Positions 1-13,305 of a stretch of 64,000 bases of DNA are shown piece after piece. How positions within the stretch are numbered: the first letter of the stretch is position 1; every line of letters begins with the position of its first letter. Source of the DNA: Homarus americanus (taxonomy: Eukaryota; Arthropoda; Malacostraca; Decapoda; Nephropidae); assembly GCF_018991925.1 (NCBI RefSeq), contig NW_024724368.1, forward strand, positions 3,128,742 through 3,192,741, in the 5' to 3' direction. The position numbers and the translations under genes were made by a program. The notes beneath the pieces are model-generated. The model saw nothing but the letters and a program-made list of their open reading frames with translations, did no database searches and had not been told where the DNA came from.

Positions 1-364
1 AGATGCATCCTACGCTCAGCATAATATTTTAGAGACCAACAACATAATATCCTTCTCATAATAAGACTCTCATCATCACATGTAAAACGATATATACAGA
101 ATGTAATGTTCCGAATCACTGTTATCGTCTAGTCAGAATGCCGTTATTTATGATGAGCCTCCTAACTACCTACTTCCTAAAATGGCAAACTGAAATTTAC
201 GAAACATTGAAAGGAGAGAAAAAAACTAAGCATTCATGATAAATTAAATTGCATTACAGTTGACCAAGACAACGTTCGTAATACAACTGAAAGCGAACTG
301 TACAAACAAAAAAATTAATGCCGTTTTATAATTCGGATGTATATGTTAAGTTAGAATAAGTCGG
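1..364. other. AT-rich intergenic sequence
   Basis: No gene, RNA gene or repeat was recognised; stop codons are frequent in all frames. Confidence 0.5.
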
Positions 365-396
365 TTTAGGTTAGGTTAGGTTAGGTTAGGTTAAGG
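365..396 (+). repeat. Interstitial telomere-like TTAGG array
   Basis: About five consecutive TTAGG units followed by TTAAGG. TTAGG is the telomere unit of most arthropods. Similar clusters occur at 17.73, 62.2, 63.1 and 63.75-63.93 kb, so this is an interstitial family and not a chromosome end. Confidence 0.85.
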
Positions 397-1585
397 AAAA
401 GTTACCTTAATACGTGCGATAGTCTGCCATTTTTACCGTACATTACAGTATTTATTGTGGTAACTAATTAACGATCTGTATTCTGTAATTGTTTATATAT
501 CGAACTTATAAACCGAAATTTGTGTCTTAGACTTTTAAATTTGGTAAGTAGGTAAGTGAGCGATGATGAGGTGTGGGAGGTGACCAAGCCAGGGCACCGA
601 CCATCACCAAGAGACAACAGAGCCGTAGTGGGCGTGACGTGGGACGGTCCTACCCCGGGGACCTCCCATCCAATATCACATCCTCCCTCCCAACACACAC
701 ACACCACCTACTACTACTAAGCTGGATCAAGCACAATATTACCATTTAATTTGAAACTTCTATTAATTCTTCTCTTGGTAGGCGAGTGTAGTTGTGGTGG
801 GCTGGGTGTAAGTGTGGTGGGCTGGGTGTAAGTGCGGTGGGCTGGGTGTAAATGTTATTGGTGTGATGTAGATGATGACAGCGAACTGGGTTAAGGAGAC
901 TAACCACTAACTACACACATCAACACATCCTCCATGACAACAAACACTCATCCACCTAGCCTGTGAGACACTTAAAGCTTGCCTTACCCTAACACGTGTC
1001 TTCCTCAAAACTTTTCTCAAAACACTCGATAATTTTAAGACGTTTCTAGTACATTGTTTTTATTTTATTTTAAGTCTTGGCGTGGTTGAGTAGCTTTAGG
1101 GGGGTAAGCAATAGGTACGTTACTAGATCTGGGTGTAAATTGACTTTTAGGACTCCACCCTTGTAAACACGATGTATACACTCACTAGTCACTACACCCA
1201 ACGCACACACACCTCCATCACTACACCACGAGGTCACTGGGTACACTAGACCGACTTCAAACTTATCACTGGGTCGTTACTTCAGTGGATTGTGCTTTTG
1301 AAGAAAATTTTAATCTATTGAGCAAGAAAGGCATAAAAGGAGAAAGCATTTTATAAAGTAGTTTTTAGTTTTTTTAAGGAAACAATTATCATTATATTAC
1401 CAACAATTCCTAAATTAGATCATATTTTTTTGTTCTAGTTTCAAACGCGTCATGAGCCTGTGTATAATGTGGCCAAAATTACCTGAAGGTTAGACACCCC
1501 AGCTTTATTTCACCTGAAGATTAACCACCCTATTGTATACTTAACCTAATCAAACCTGGCCTAACAATATCTAACCTAAACCAAT
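397..1585. other. Intergenic sequence without recognised genes
   Basis: Apart from the 20-bp array at 781-850, nothing with protein similarity or good splice sites was seen. A minus-strand open stretch at 468-707 has no recognisable protein and no splice support. Confidence 0.4.
781..850 (+). repeat. 20-bp minisatellite
   Basis: About 3.5 copies of a unit close to GCTGGGTGTAAGTGTGGTGG, in register every 20 bases. Confidence 0.85.
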
Positions 1586-1679
1586 TTGATATATCCTGTT
1601 ATATACCCTTGATATATCCTGCAGTATACTCTTGATACATCCCGCCGTATACCCTTGATGTATCCTGTTGTATGTCGTT
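1586..1679 (+). repeat. 23-bp tandem repeat
   Basis: Four diverged copies of a unit beginning GATATATCCTG start at 1588, 1611, 1634 and 1657. The exact 23-bp spacing shows tandem origin despite substitutions. Confidence 0.8.
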
Positions 1680-1736
1680 TATCACTTTCACCACCATAAC
1701 TGCCCTATGAAAGACCTCTTAAGCTTTTGTGTAGGT

Positions 1737-2060
1737 GCTCTCCCCCTCACTCTGTCCCTCACCCCCTCTCTGCCCCTCCCCCTCCCCCCTCTCTCCCTCC
1801 CCTCCTCCCTCTCGCGTCTATAATCATGCCTATCTTATTAAAATTCTACAAGAGTTAGCCAGCCACGACTCATTCATAATTTAGGCAGACCCATCATCCT
1901 CACCTCTCCCGCACACCTTCACAACCCACACACTACTTCTATGGTTACTTGTTATAGTCCCACTCCAAGACCTTCCTCCCTCCCTCCCTCCCTCTTCTTC
2001 TTCTTTCTCTCCATTCTTCTCTTCCTCCTCATTCCTTCTCCCTTTCCGCCTCCTCCAAGG
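1737..2060 (+). repeat. Two pyrimidine-rich tracts
   Basis: Imperfect CT, CCCT and CTT tracts at about 1737-1815 and 1970-2060, separated by ordinary sequence. Confidence 0.7.
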
Positions 2061-2106
2061 CTCAAGAACGGACAGTCGATTGGTGTGGGCCAATTTAGTT
2101 AATGTC

Positions 2107-2710
2107 AGCGTGTGTGTGTGTACCAGTATTTATCTTTATGGGTACACAAAAACACAATGTTTGCTGGACATAACAGCCATACTCTCATCATAGATTCCCC
2201 CACACACTACCTGTCTGTCCAGCTGCAGCAGTGTACGTAGGTGTAGAGTGTAGGGTGTAGTAAATTGTAAGTGAGTGTGTGTGGGTGTAGGGTGTGTGTG
2301 AAAGTGTAGGGGTGAGTATGCCAGCGTTTGATGTATGTGTGTGTGTGTGTGTGGGGGAAGGTTTGGGTGTACGAATGTGGGGAGAGGATTGTGCACACGT
2401 CTCTCTCTGTCTCAGTGGTCAGTATACGGTATACACACTGCCTAGGCACTGTACCACACACACACAATATCGCGCCCACAGTTCTGACACTATACTCTCC
2501 CACGCCTACAATCATGACACTACAATATCCCACACACACACACACACGTCTACATACCAGATTACTCCCACGCTCGCAACACTACAATCTCTTTACGTCT
2601 ACACCTCTCTCACACACACTTTTTCTACACCCACACCCACTGGTAGTACCCCCCCCCCACATACCAGTACCCTCCCACACATTAACTCCTCCTCCACACA
2701 CACACATTTC
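2107..2710 (+). repeat. Cryptic GT-rich then CA-rich satellite
   Basis: GT-rich sequence to about 2365 switches to CA-rich sequence from about 2450 to 2710. The two halves are roughly complementary in composition and could fold back. Long open frames here encode only TH, SH and VC repeats and are not considered genes. Confidence 0.7.
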
Positions 2711-3316
2711 GAAATAATAACAAACTATTTATCATTATACCTGACCATTTATAAGGAGTTTGGCCGATAAGGATCCTTCCAAATTTCGATATATTACTCG
2801 AATTATTTTTCCAGTAAGGGGGGAGGGGGGATGGTAACCTATAGTGTATCCTTTCATGTTGGCCAAAGTTCAATAAAAAAAGTACTTAACCTCATTCCCT
2901 GTCTTATCAAAATCCCATGTATAGCCGTGTATATATGTAATAATTATGAATCCTATAAAATACAAAATAGAAAACACTGTAACTTTCGTGGATTCAAAGG
3001 GAAGTATCCAGGGTTAAAAAACATCTATATATTCGCCACAAATACACCAAGGTCAATGTCACAATAACCAAAGACAAGCTTATAGTGTGTTATAATCTCT
3101 ATATACCTCACAGTGCTAGTTCTGAGTGACACATTAGCTAGTTACAATAGGAGGCGAGGTTCCTTATCATAACCTGAGCTATTTATTGTTATTCTAGACA
3201 TTAAAAGCTTAGGAACTCTGGTCTTTAATTCCTCTGTTTAATATTTTATAGTTCTGTGGTGAATAGTATGAGTTAAAATACTGATACTCTTACGCCAACG
3301 TTACCTTATACCCTAT

Positions 3317-3480
3317 TATCACACCTGTACTGATACTGTCACACCTACACTGATACTGTCATACCTACACTGATACTGTCACACCTGTACTGATACTGTC
3401 ACACCTACACTGATACTGTCATACCTACACTGATACTGTCATACCTATACTGATACTGTCACACCTACCTACACTGATGC
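3317..3480 (+). repeat. 20-bp minisatellite
   Basis: About eight copies of TGATACTGTCACACCTACAC with few substitutions, in exact 20-bp register. Confidence 0.95.
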
Positions 3481-3582
3481 TGCAACACCTACACTCCTCG
3501 TGGTCCAAGCATGTGCAGTTGCCTAATAAGTCCCCTTGGGCCACATAACACTGGGGCTTCAACCACACCTTGTTCCCCTACC

Positions 3583-3765
3583 CACACACCTCTATACCCC
3601 CTTCCCACACACCCCTATACCCCCTACCCACACACCCCTATACCCCCTACCCACACACCCCTATACCCCCTACCCACACACCCCTATACCCCCTACCCAC
3701 ACACCCCATATACTCCTACCCACACACCCCTATACCCCCTACCCACACACCCCATATACTCCTCA
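3583..3765 (+). repeat. 23-bp C-rich minisatellite
   Basis: About eight copies of a unit containing CCTATACCCCCTACCC, spaced 23 bases apart (TATACC at 3616 and 3639). All three forward frames stay open and encode TH, PY and LP repeats, which is an artefact of the array. Confidence 0.95.
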
Positions 3766-4407
3766 GCCCTACAAACATAGCCTTGTTGTTGTAGGAAGGG
3801 TGGGAGGGAGACCAGGCATCGAATATTCACTTCTAAGAAACACACTGATAAAACCACTACAATATGCTAGGTAGCCTTATATTTACTAGAAATTAATATA
3901 TATCTAAACGCCAATAATCTAGTATCTAAATATACAGAATATGTGTGGGTAAATATATTGATACATACTTACAGAGAGAGAGAGAGAGAGACGCTATAAT
4001 TTTGATTCATCTTCCATCATCCCACACGATTACGCTGGCCATCACGACAGACCAACAAGCGCCCCAATCCTTAGTACAATACCATGAAAGATCACCACAA
4101 CTGATAGATGACGGGCGGGCGAGTAACTGTTGCCTAGTCTTGTCTCAGTAGTGTGGAGGTTCACGCTAGTCGCTGTTGATTATTCGTCTTGGCGCTATTC
4201 AGAAATATATAATCTTTCCCTAGATTCCCCCCTCTTCAGTTTTAATGATATTACAGTTTATTTCATCAGAGACAAAAGTTGCGTCATTTTACTGATCTCC
4301 AAAATGACACCGAATTGCATACAGTGACTTAAGTGGCGAGTGATATTTCGTGACGTCTATTGCTACGTATACATAATCAATAGGTTCTCAGAAAATGGAC
4401 AGGAAGT

Positions 4408-4485
<78 letters not shown>

Positions 4486-7400
4486 ATCTTTTGCCCAGTT
4501 GTAAATAAATTATATAACCGGAAATTTAATAAGAGCTATGAGAAAATTTAAAGTGGTTTTTGTGTCACGTAAACAACTCCAGGTAAGATTATTGTCTTCA
4601 CTAAGTTCAGTTCCAGGAGCGACACAATCCTTAGCAGAACCTCAAACCTCAAATATAAGACGTGGGAAAATACAATAGTTCTGACTATCGAGCACCAAGG
4701 ATAATGTACAGATATGGTGGAACCCGACGTAAGTTAAGTTTTATTTGTTATAAAAGATAATGTTTATATCTTGCAAGACACCATTACGGCATTTCAAATC
4801 TTCCTGGCAATGGAGAATTCAAAACACAAACGTAACTTTGATGTTCGCGCCAATATAATAATGATAACCTTGCGCGTCTCAATGGTACAAGAAGGTAAAG
4901 CATTGATGTGTCTGGGTTGTATTTCCTTTAAACGAGTATTTATGAAATAAGTCAATGACATAAGCTAAACACACATCAAGGCATGTTTATTGGGTGTAGT
5001 AGCCTAGTCGGTCCCAGCCTATGTCGTTTATTGCAACAGTTGACGTGATCGGCCTCCTCAACACACACAAACAACGTATTTACGACTGTTCGGGTTAATG
5101 TGGCGAGCGTGGAGGTGTTTCAAGTCCACGTAATCAAGCCAGGGTAGTGTCAGGGTAGCATTCACTTACTAGAACTAAAATGTTGAATGAACTTTTAATA
5201 TACACATAACATACAAATTTTTATCTAGCATTACGTCAGGAATTTATACGTAACACTGTCAACAAGCGCGTCAATAGGATGTGCAGACTTAGTACTGTAT
5301 CTAAATACCTCCACTTCTCACAACACGTTTTATATCTTGCGAGAGATTATATCCAGTTTTACAATAACCCAACAAGCTTCCATTTCTGGACCTAAACATT
5401 AAACAACATACAAAAAAAACAATAATCAGTAACCAGAACCACATGCTTGACTTTTACCTTACACCAAATCACCAGACGCGCAGGAAACAAGTAAATTTTT
5501 ACACCCCAACTCCCAGACCTGCCTCAGGCACCACTGTGAATACGTACACTTGGTCCTAAGCTTCATAACATCCCGAGGTGAATAAAAATACACTTCCAAT
5601 ACAATGTCAACAATTGAGCCCAGACCTCGAGGTGCCCGACGATGGCGGCAACAAATCAGCACAAATATGGAGAGGCGACAGTTGGTGCCAGCAGACAAGT
5701 AGGAGGGCGGCGAGGGAGGGAGGGAGAGAGGGGTAGGCCAGGGTGAGCCCCCACACGCCTGCCTGCCTCACTCGCCGCCACACACACACACACACCGCCC
5801 TTTCTCCCTCTAACCTCATTGGCTTTATTCGGAAATTCATTGTCTACAAAAAATGGAATATTATACCTAACCATATCTGCAAAAATATAGCAAAATATTT
5901 CATCACAGAGTAAAAACAATGGTTTTATCCGTTTTCGACAAACTAGTTCCACACACACACAATATCACATCACACCAGAAGACATAATATAACCCCATAC
6001 GCTTTTTAATAACAAATTTATGAAGTGGTATAAAGTGCGAGGTTATATTTCTCAGAAAATATTAAGTGCTGAGAATACACCAACGATGGCAGGTCAGTAA
6101 ACACGAATGATAATGCTGAGGAGTTGCATGTCTGGTCCCAACACCCACACTAACTTCCAAATCGATTCGTTTTATTGGTGGGATGTGAAAATATCTTGTA
6201 CTTTATATGTGTATGTGTGTGTGTGTGTGTGTGTAGTGTCTCTAGGATGATGTATCTTAATAAAGTGCTCCCACCTCCCAGTAAACCGACACTTACTAGA
6301 TATCCCATTCATATATCTTTTAGTAGCTAAAAAAATCTTGGCATCAGGACTAATTTTTTTTATAAACGTCTAATTCATAAATGTAACCGTAATGTTTATG
6401 ATAAATGTGAGGACTCGCTGGTATATGTCGCAAGGACTGACCCACCATTGTATCCGATCGTGGACGATAACTTGTCCACCAATATTCTCACATGCTAATA
6501 CCTTTTATCTCAAGTATTATCAAACGGATTTCGGCCTGGACGACACAAACTCCTTTAACTTAAAATACTCGGGGTACCAACAGTCACCCCGCCCACAACA
6601 CTCCCACACTCACGAGGCAGGGCAGGCGAGTACATAACACGTGATAATCATAAATAACATAACCCGCTATAATAAAATGATACATATTAAACATTAGGCT
6701 ATAGTATTATCACGTAAGAGTTCATATTTCAAACCATTCGCTAAAATAAATAGGCTAAAGTCCTAATCGTTTGCTTAGCCTACACACTCTGCAGTTCACC
6801 CGAGGCCTAAAATGAATTATCAAGCCGTCTAAAGACCAAACAAAACCGCTTTATATCGGGAAACTCTAGATGGACCTCTGGAAGCTTGGAGAACACCCTT
6901 GGGGCCACTATGAACATGAAAGAAAGAAACTTCACTTGAAAATATCTCTAGTGTGAGAGCTAGTAACTTAAGTCTTGTGGATAGGAACACAAAAGTTGGC
7001 TGAGCATTCTTCAGGGCAACAGAGGTCCAACGAAACATCCTCCTCTAATGTTTTCTGAAGGAGGCCAGCTTGGGAGGGATGCAGCCTCCTTGATAAAGCA
7101 CCAAGGACAGCCGGCAATACCCACCTCTCCTAGAGTCCTGGAGAAATCCGTCCCGAGGTGGTAACTACAGTGAGCTGTACATGTTCACAACCCCATGTCC
7201 AGTAGCGTTGTTTAGTCTCGGCCCATGTCAGAGAATTCCTTGTCAAGCCTCATGCCAGACCTCCCACTGAAATGGGATTATGAAAGTGCAGATAATGTTG
7301 TTACCTGAACCATCATCACACCAGCTGAACCGTAGTTAGCACAGCTAAACACTTGGAAAACGACGTATTGGAGTGTAAAATCGCACACTATCAATAACAC

Positions 7401-10400
7401 AACACGAAAAACTGGGTAGCTCAGCTTACGACACACTTCTCACTGCAAAACGAACGATAAGCACTCGTAGCTTCTCCTATACGTGGAGGTGGAGGAGTCC
7501 GCAGATCAACCTCTAACCCTACTCGGACGAGGAGGTGACAAGAGTGAGTCTAGACTTAAGTGAGGATGGTTTTACAACCGATCTGCGGCGGGCTTTCAGA
7601 TTAAGTGAAGAGCAGGTTGCGCAATACTATGCGCCTTCACGAATCGTTAGAGCATCTGAAGGTCACTGGCTTCTCATGCTCCTTTTAAAGTTAAACCAAC
7701 TACTGGAATATTAACTGATATTCATATTAGCCCCAGCAATCTTGATTCTGGAACCCAGGGAATTCTAAACTATCAACTTTTACAGGCTCTTGAAATAGGT
7801 GGCAAAAAAAACATGATGTATGAAATAAAGCTAACTTAAATAAGAAAAATACACAATAATTATATAAATCTTATATAACTAAAATCTGTCGGTTAGAACA
7901 GTGTCGTTATTTAGACCAACCAGACAGATGATAAATGGACACGCCAGAGTTGATCCACAAAAAGGAAACTAAACGAAATCTATCAGACATAAAACTATTA
8001 CCACTATCTACAGAAATTCCTCAAAGTAAACACCTAATTGCCATATCTAATAATAATAATGACTTAGATATTGGTACAACTGTTTTAGTGTTAAGGTTGT
8101 GTCTACACAGTGATACGTGTGTGTTAAACTCTTCTCCTGAGACGGTGGACCGACGGAGTAGCCTTACAGTATTGTCTTTCACCCAGCTGTGTAACCTTAG
8201 TGTAATAGTCCCAGCTGTACAAGAAGATACCAAATGTTTACTTTATATATTTATCTTTATAAACGATAGAGCTCACTAAAGAACGTTAGTACACATAATA
8301 TATAGTTAGTTATATTATAAAAGGCAAAACAACAATATTAGTCTCCGAATAATTAATGAAAAGTAAAATAAATGAGGACTTAAGAATCTTGAATACTATA
8401 GCAGTTGCTGTAGCCTAATTAATATTATTCGCATATGCTGTAAAGGTATTCAGAATCACCATTTCTTGATCACTGTTTCCCACTATTTGAGTGGTGTTTT
8501 AAGTTTAAATTGTTAATCCACTCCAGATGATCAGACTTCCTCCACTCTTCAAATAAGACTAGGGGATTTATTTAAGGAAATTGCGTATATCATTAGCCAA
8601 ACTTTAAAAGAAACTTTTATACCCACTTCTTAATATGTTTTGACTTCGAAGAGATTTAATGGCTATGAAAATAACGTACTTATAATTGAAATGTTTTTTT
8701 TTATGATCCAACAGAAGATGGGTCACACTCCCCTCTACATTTCTCTTTCGCTCACGTAATTCACTTCCTCCATCCTTCACCTTTCACTTCACTTTCTGCT
8801 TCCTCCTCCACAACCACCATCTAAACGTGAACTTTTTTAGAATGTTTTTTGGGGTCACGTTAACCTTTTGTAGTTATATACTACAGCTGACACCACAAGC
8901 CTTTCACCAATCACAGCTTCCACTTTGCTGCCACATAACACAGCTGTATCACTGAATCACTGTTTTATTAACATTTATAAATTCCTCATTCTCTCCACTC
9001 CCAGACCTTTTGTTTTTCCCCATCAAATTACACTTTCAGAGCTGCCTTGTGTTTGCTTTCATACACAATATTTTAGTTATGAGTCCAGATACACTGATGA
9101 CCACTAGTGGCCATTAGACTACACGTTAAGGACAGAACGCCAGCAAGTGTTGCTTGGTTGGGGCCGAAGGCGAGGTTCAGTGGGAACACGACAAAATATT
9201 TCAGATGAAAAAAATATAAAAATCTGTAGTCAAAAGAAACTTTCTAAAATATACTACAGTATCTCAATAGTGTTTAACGTCACTAGAATGATTTTAAACT
9301 TATTAAATTAAAATATGTAAAATTTATTTAATTATTCATGGCACATTGAAGCCTTCGTCTAGAATTTATATAAGTTGTAGCCCACACAGCAGTGTGTGTG
9401 TGTGTGGCAGTGTTGGACGACACTGCCCACACCCCTCCCACCTGGCCCTACGTCTACGTGGGAGCGTCCAGTCACTGCCGTCCACAGCCACTAGTGCCTA
9501 TCAATAACCTATCGTGAAGTGCCATGTCTCTTCTAGTCACGGTCTGTCTTTTTTTGATGCTCATCGACAAGAAATTATGTCAATTATTCTAAATATAGAT
9601 CTTATAAGTTTATGTATATTAAAGATTACTTGGGCCAGCCTTTAAGTTGTGTGGGCACCGCTGTGTACGAGCCAAAACGGAGAGGGAGCCGGTCCTCCCA
9701 CGTATGCCAGCCAAAGGTCCTTTCTGAGCCGCTGTCCCCTCCCCAAGGTTGTCATCTTATCTAATATGCTCATCATTATCCTCCGCCAGGTCTACTTTTC
9801 AACAGTCATTTACGTTTTCAAAATATTCACTCATGCGGTCATGATACTGTAAATTATGACGGAGTAACAAAGGCAATGGTAATAAATATTGTTCTAACTT
9901 TTCACAAACTTTCGACATCACTTGCTAAAGTTTATTTAATAAAGCATCTTGCAGAGAGTTCATCGGGCGATATACAGTAATAATATCCAGATACTCCGCT
10001 AGACAGACAAGGGCCCAAGTAACTACCCCCAGTAACGTGCAACAAATGCACTTAAACTTATCATCTAAAACTCTGGAGTCAAGATCATACCAAAACCAAA
10101 TCACCTCTCAGAAAACTGTCAATCCATGTTTTAACTTTAAAAAATGTTCTTCGGGAAAATGTGGCCATTCTGACTCTTTCCCTTGACAAAATGAAACTAA
10201 TGATCCTTAAACCCCTGAAACAAACCCAGATAATAGTGTTAACGTTTATTTCTTCGTTAATGAAGATGCTGGGTAAAAAGGACACAATTTACACAATAAC
10301 ATAAGAGTTAAGCCAAGCGCACTAGGATGTTATCCCCCGACAGCGTAAATATACGTCCATGACTTCGCTGGTAACATCGATATTCACGCGTCACTTTGCT

Positions 10401-10490
10401 GACATTAGGCTTTGAGAGAGTTCGCTGATCTTTCGCTGCAATACATTTGACCTAACTACGTCATTGTTAACGTTATTTTATGAATTTTCA
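3766..10490. other. Gene-poor intergenic sequence
   Basis: AT-rich with small microsatellites. A GC-richer patch at 5.5-5.85 kb holds an ATG in good context at 5655 (ATGGCGGCAAC), but no coding continuation was found. Nothing with recognisable protein similarity was seen on either strand. Confidence 0.4.
4409..4483 (+). repeat. (CA)n microsatellite
   Basis: Perfect dinucleotide run of about 37 CA units. Confidence 0.98.
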
Positions 10491-10496
10491 GTTAAC

Positions 10497-10590
10497 GAGG
10501 AAGATAAATTTAGCATCATACAGGACCAGGAAGATAAATTTAACATCTTGCATGACCAGGAAGATAAAATTTAACATCTTACAGAACCAG
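10497..10590 (+). repeat. 30-bp tandem repeat
   Basis: Three copies of a unit containing CCAGGAAGATAAATTTA. The last copy runs into an acceptor-like CTTACAG that precedes a candidate coding exon. Confidence 0.85.
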
Positions 10591-10766
10591 AAACGTATAA
10601 TTACCATGTAATAAGTAAGGTCAAGTCGCAAAGACAGACTATCAACAAGAACCTTGACGAGGCCAACATCGAGAACCAACAGCTGCAGCAGGGCGATGGA
10701 TTGACGCCAAAGGGCTACTCTGTCAAGGTCATCCCACACCCTCGACCACCAAAGCCACTACCGTAA
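10585..10766 (+). CDS. Candidate terminal coding exon, unrecognised
   Basis: A frame open from 10575 to a TAA at 10764-10766. It follows an acceptor-like TTTAACATCTTACAG ending at 10584, which lies inside a small tandem repeat. The frame reads as plausible protein: a polar, glutamine-rich helix-like stretch (NKNLDEANIENQQLQQGDG) then a basic and proline-rich tail (VIPHPRPPKPLP). It is more GC-rich than its surroundings and has no start codon, so it would have to be a last exon after a phase-1 intron. I do not recognise the protein and found no upstream partner exon. It could equally be a pseudogene fragment or chance open sequence. Confidence 0.22.
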
Positions 10767-10907
10767 ACAAACCTTCAAGAATTTCATACATATACAAAAA
10801 TCTTACACACGAGACTTCCAAGATGCTAATAAACGCTGGGAAATACATTTTTTATGTAGAGCTGAATAATCCTATGGCTAATAATGCAAAGAATGGTATT
10901 TAGTGTT

Positions 10908-11085
10908 CGTGGTGGATGTGATGGTAGTGGTTGAATGTGATGGTAGATGTGATGGTAGTGGTTGAATGTGATGGTAGTGGTTGAATATGTTGATAGATGT
11001 GATGGTAGTGGTTGAATATGGTGATAGATGTGATGGTAGTGGTTGAATATGGTGATAGATGTGATGGTAGCATGGTAGATGTGCA
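10908..11085 (+). repeat. 31-bp minisatellite
   Basis: About 5.5 copies, some deleted, of a unit close to TTGAATATGGTGATAGATGTG plus GATGGTAGTGG. Three minus-strand frames stay open across it and are repeat artefacts. Confidence 0.9.
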
Positions 11086-13269
11086 GTGGTGACTGTGTGT
11101 GTGTAAAAGTCGCCCATCGTGTGAGTCGAGACGAACGAACATGTGGCAACTTGCAGCGTCGAGAATTGAGGACATCTGAACGCTAATGACACGTGATCGA
11201 AGATGATTATAAAACAATTACTCATTACTGATGATGAACGTGACTCAAATTGATGACAACCATTACGAAAAATTACTGGTGATTACAGTAATTATGAAGC
11301 TCTCCTTACTTAAATTGAAGGCATGTTTTAAGGGTAATTATCGTTATTTAAATCATATTCGGGAAAAGTATAATAAAAGTGAGATTTGATGCGCGTGTGT
11401 GTGTGGGGAGGGGGGAGAGGTGCCTACAGTTTACGTTTTCTGTATACAAATCGTAGCCCTGTCAAAGCTTTAATATATTCTATACAGGGTGTTTATTGAA
11501 TCAGTCAGTTACCTATAAAAAGCCTTAAGAAGACTAAAAAACATTCATAAGACCGATATACACAACCGACGGAACATGTTATGACTAGGATAAATATTAC
11601 GCTTCTTGTACAAACACCGTTACAAGTTCTGACACGGGTATACTTGAGAAATACACGATATAACCACTAAAGTAGCAAGTTAAGACAGTGAAATACTTAA
11701 AGGTTTCACTGTATAAACAATATAACAACAGTTCTAATCACAAGAGCAGTCGTTGGTGTTTGTATCATATCAAACGTTGACCGGAAGTAGGTGTTCAATA
11801 GTGCAATAATTTACAATAACAAACCGACCTAAATAATAAACAGATCCTATAATTTATACATCTCTGACAAATGATTATGAATACAAAACAAAAAGCAACT
11901 AAAGTTTTATGGTTGTAAGTGGGAAGCGGCTTATGTGCCAAGGGAAGAGGGAGAGAGGTCACGACCCTTCACTTTCTAGAACATATTGCAAGGTCACCAA
12001 CCCCTCCGATGAGAGACAAATTCTAATCAACCGTCTACCTTCACTTTGTTTTGTTGGGGTAATGATACAATGTTGTCAAGAGGTATGAGTATATACAGTA
12101 TATTAATGATATTTTCTTTAGTTTAAGATTAATTATGCGACCGTTTCATTCTCACGTATATTAAAAAAATTGTTTGTTTTTCAGTCAATATGTCACCAGA
12201 AGGAAGAAGTGCTGATATTTTGAGAAGAAAGAGAACTTAACCATTCAATAATTACTTAGATATAATTTCTGGATTTAAATGTCTATTATATGATAAAATA
12301 TACCGACTACTCCACCCTTCTTGAGAACATCACAGCAGTAAACTGTAACACCAATCAGCATATTTGCCTAATAGCCACCACGACTAGAGGTGGCCGACAG
12401 CCTATGTTAGGATCACTCAATTGCTCCTGATAGTCTTGTCTCGGGTTATTATGCAGCCTAGTACTGTTCCAAGTATATATTTCTTCTGCACGGCAACTTG
12501 GTGATGTTTGAGACTATCTCGTGTTTGCGGTGCTTGACATCTTGAGTCTGAGCTCCATCCTATATCGTGTCTTGTCTGAAGAGCTGTCAGTCGTAAGGCC
12601 TCGGTCTACTTGGATAATTAAGACGATTTAATACTGGAATAATCCTAGTCATTCTGAGTTACAACTTTTCTTATACAGTAATGTTATATCTTCTTGAAGG
12701 TGTGGCACTGTTTCCCTACTTATACACAATAGTGCCCAAGGCGTACACCGACGACACAAGAAACGAGTGTTATACTCCACTCGGCCCCCTGCAGAATCTA
12801 CTGAAATAAAGTAACGAAGTACCGCACTCCTACTTTATTTCATTTTTTTATAAGCACTATATATTGTGTGTGTTTACATATTAAGCCCAATTAGCTACAG
12901 GATTATCCTCTGAAGTACAGCGGCTGTCAGCTGATGAGTTACCGCAGGTAAATGAGATGTGACCATCGGCACATGGAGTTCCCATTACATACAGTATAGT
13001 GCGTCATGCTTCGCTACACATTATGGGTCGCCGTCCCCTTCCGGATTTCTTAATTGCATAACAGTGTTTGTATTACCACACATAATTAAAAACTGGCATT
13101 ACTCTTATGTTTCTCAGTAAAAAAACCATTCACATTCATATAAAACGGTCTGGAGACAAACTGAAAACTTGTATACGTGAAAATTCCAAAGCGCGTTTTC
13201 TATTTGTAGGTTTTGAAAAAAAAATACAATAACACACATTATGTAACAGAGGTTGATTAGAGTACTCAC
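11086..13269. other. Intergenic sequence; possible transposon end near 11.48 kb
   Basis: No gene recognised. TACAGGGTGTTTATTGAATC begins at 11485 and resembles the CAGGGTGT termini of many arthropod transposons. A related string is at 38.6 kb in the opposite orientation. Confidence 0.35.
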
Positions 13270-13305
13270 CTCCCAGGAACAGTGATCGTAGAGAATGATT
13301 TTCAT
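13270..13305 (-). CDS. Candidate first exon, beta/gamma-crystallin-like N terminus
   Basis: On the minus strand an ATG at 13305 opens 12 codons (MKIILYDHCSWE) and ends in a consensus donor, GAG followed by GTGAGTACT, in phase 0. A KIxLY start followed by an aromatic residue and an expected glycine is how beta/gamma-crystallin Greek-key motifs begin. No downstream exon with the rest of the motif was found, so this is only a short suggestive match. Confidence 0.18.

Noticed and set aside
3317..3765. CRISPR-like regular arrays
   Set aside because: The repeats are head-to-tail without unique spacers, in an intron-bearing eukaryotic genome. They are minisatellites.
3511..3874. Overlapping THPYTPYP-type open frames
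   Set aside because: All three frames are open across the 23-bp repeat, as expected from a repeat without stops.
5655..5715. ATGGCGGCAAC start in good context, followed by a weak donor-like GTAGGA
   Set aside because: Only about 19 codons, no recognisable protein and no partner exon; the GC-rich patch alone does not justify a gene call.
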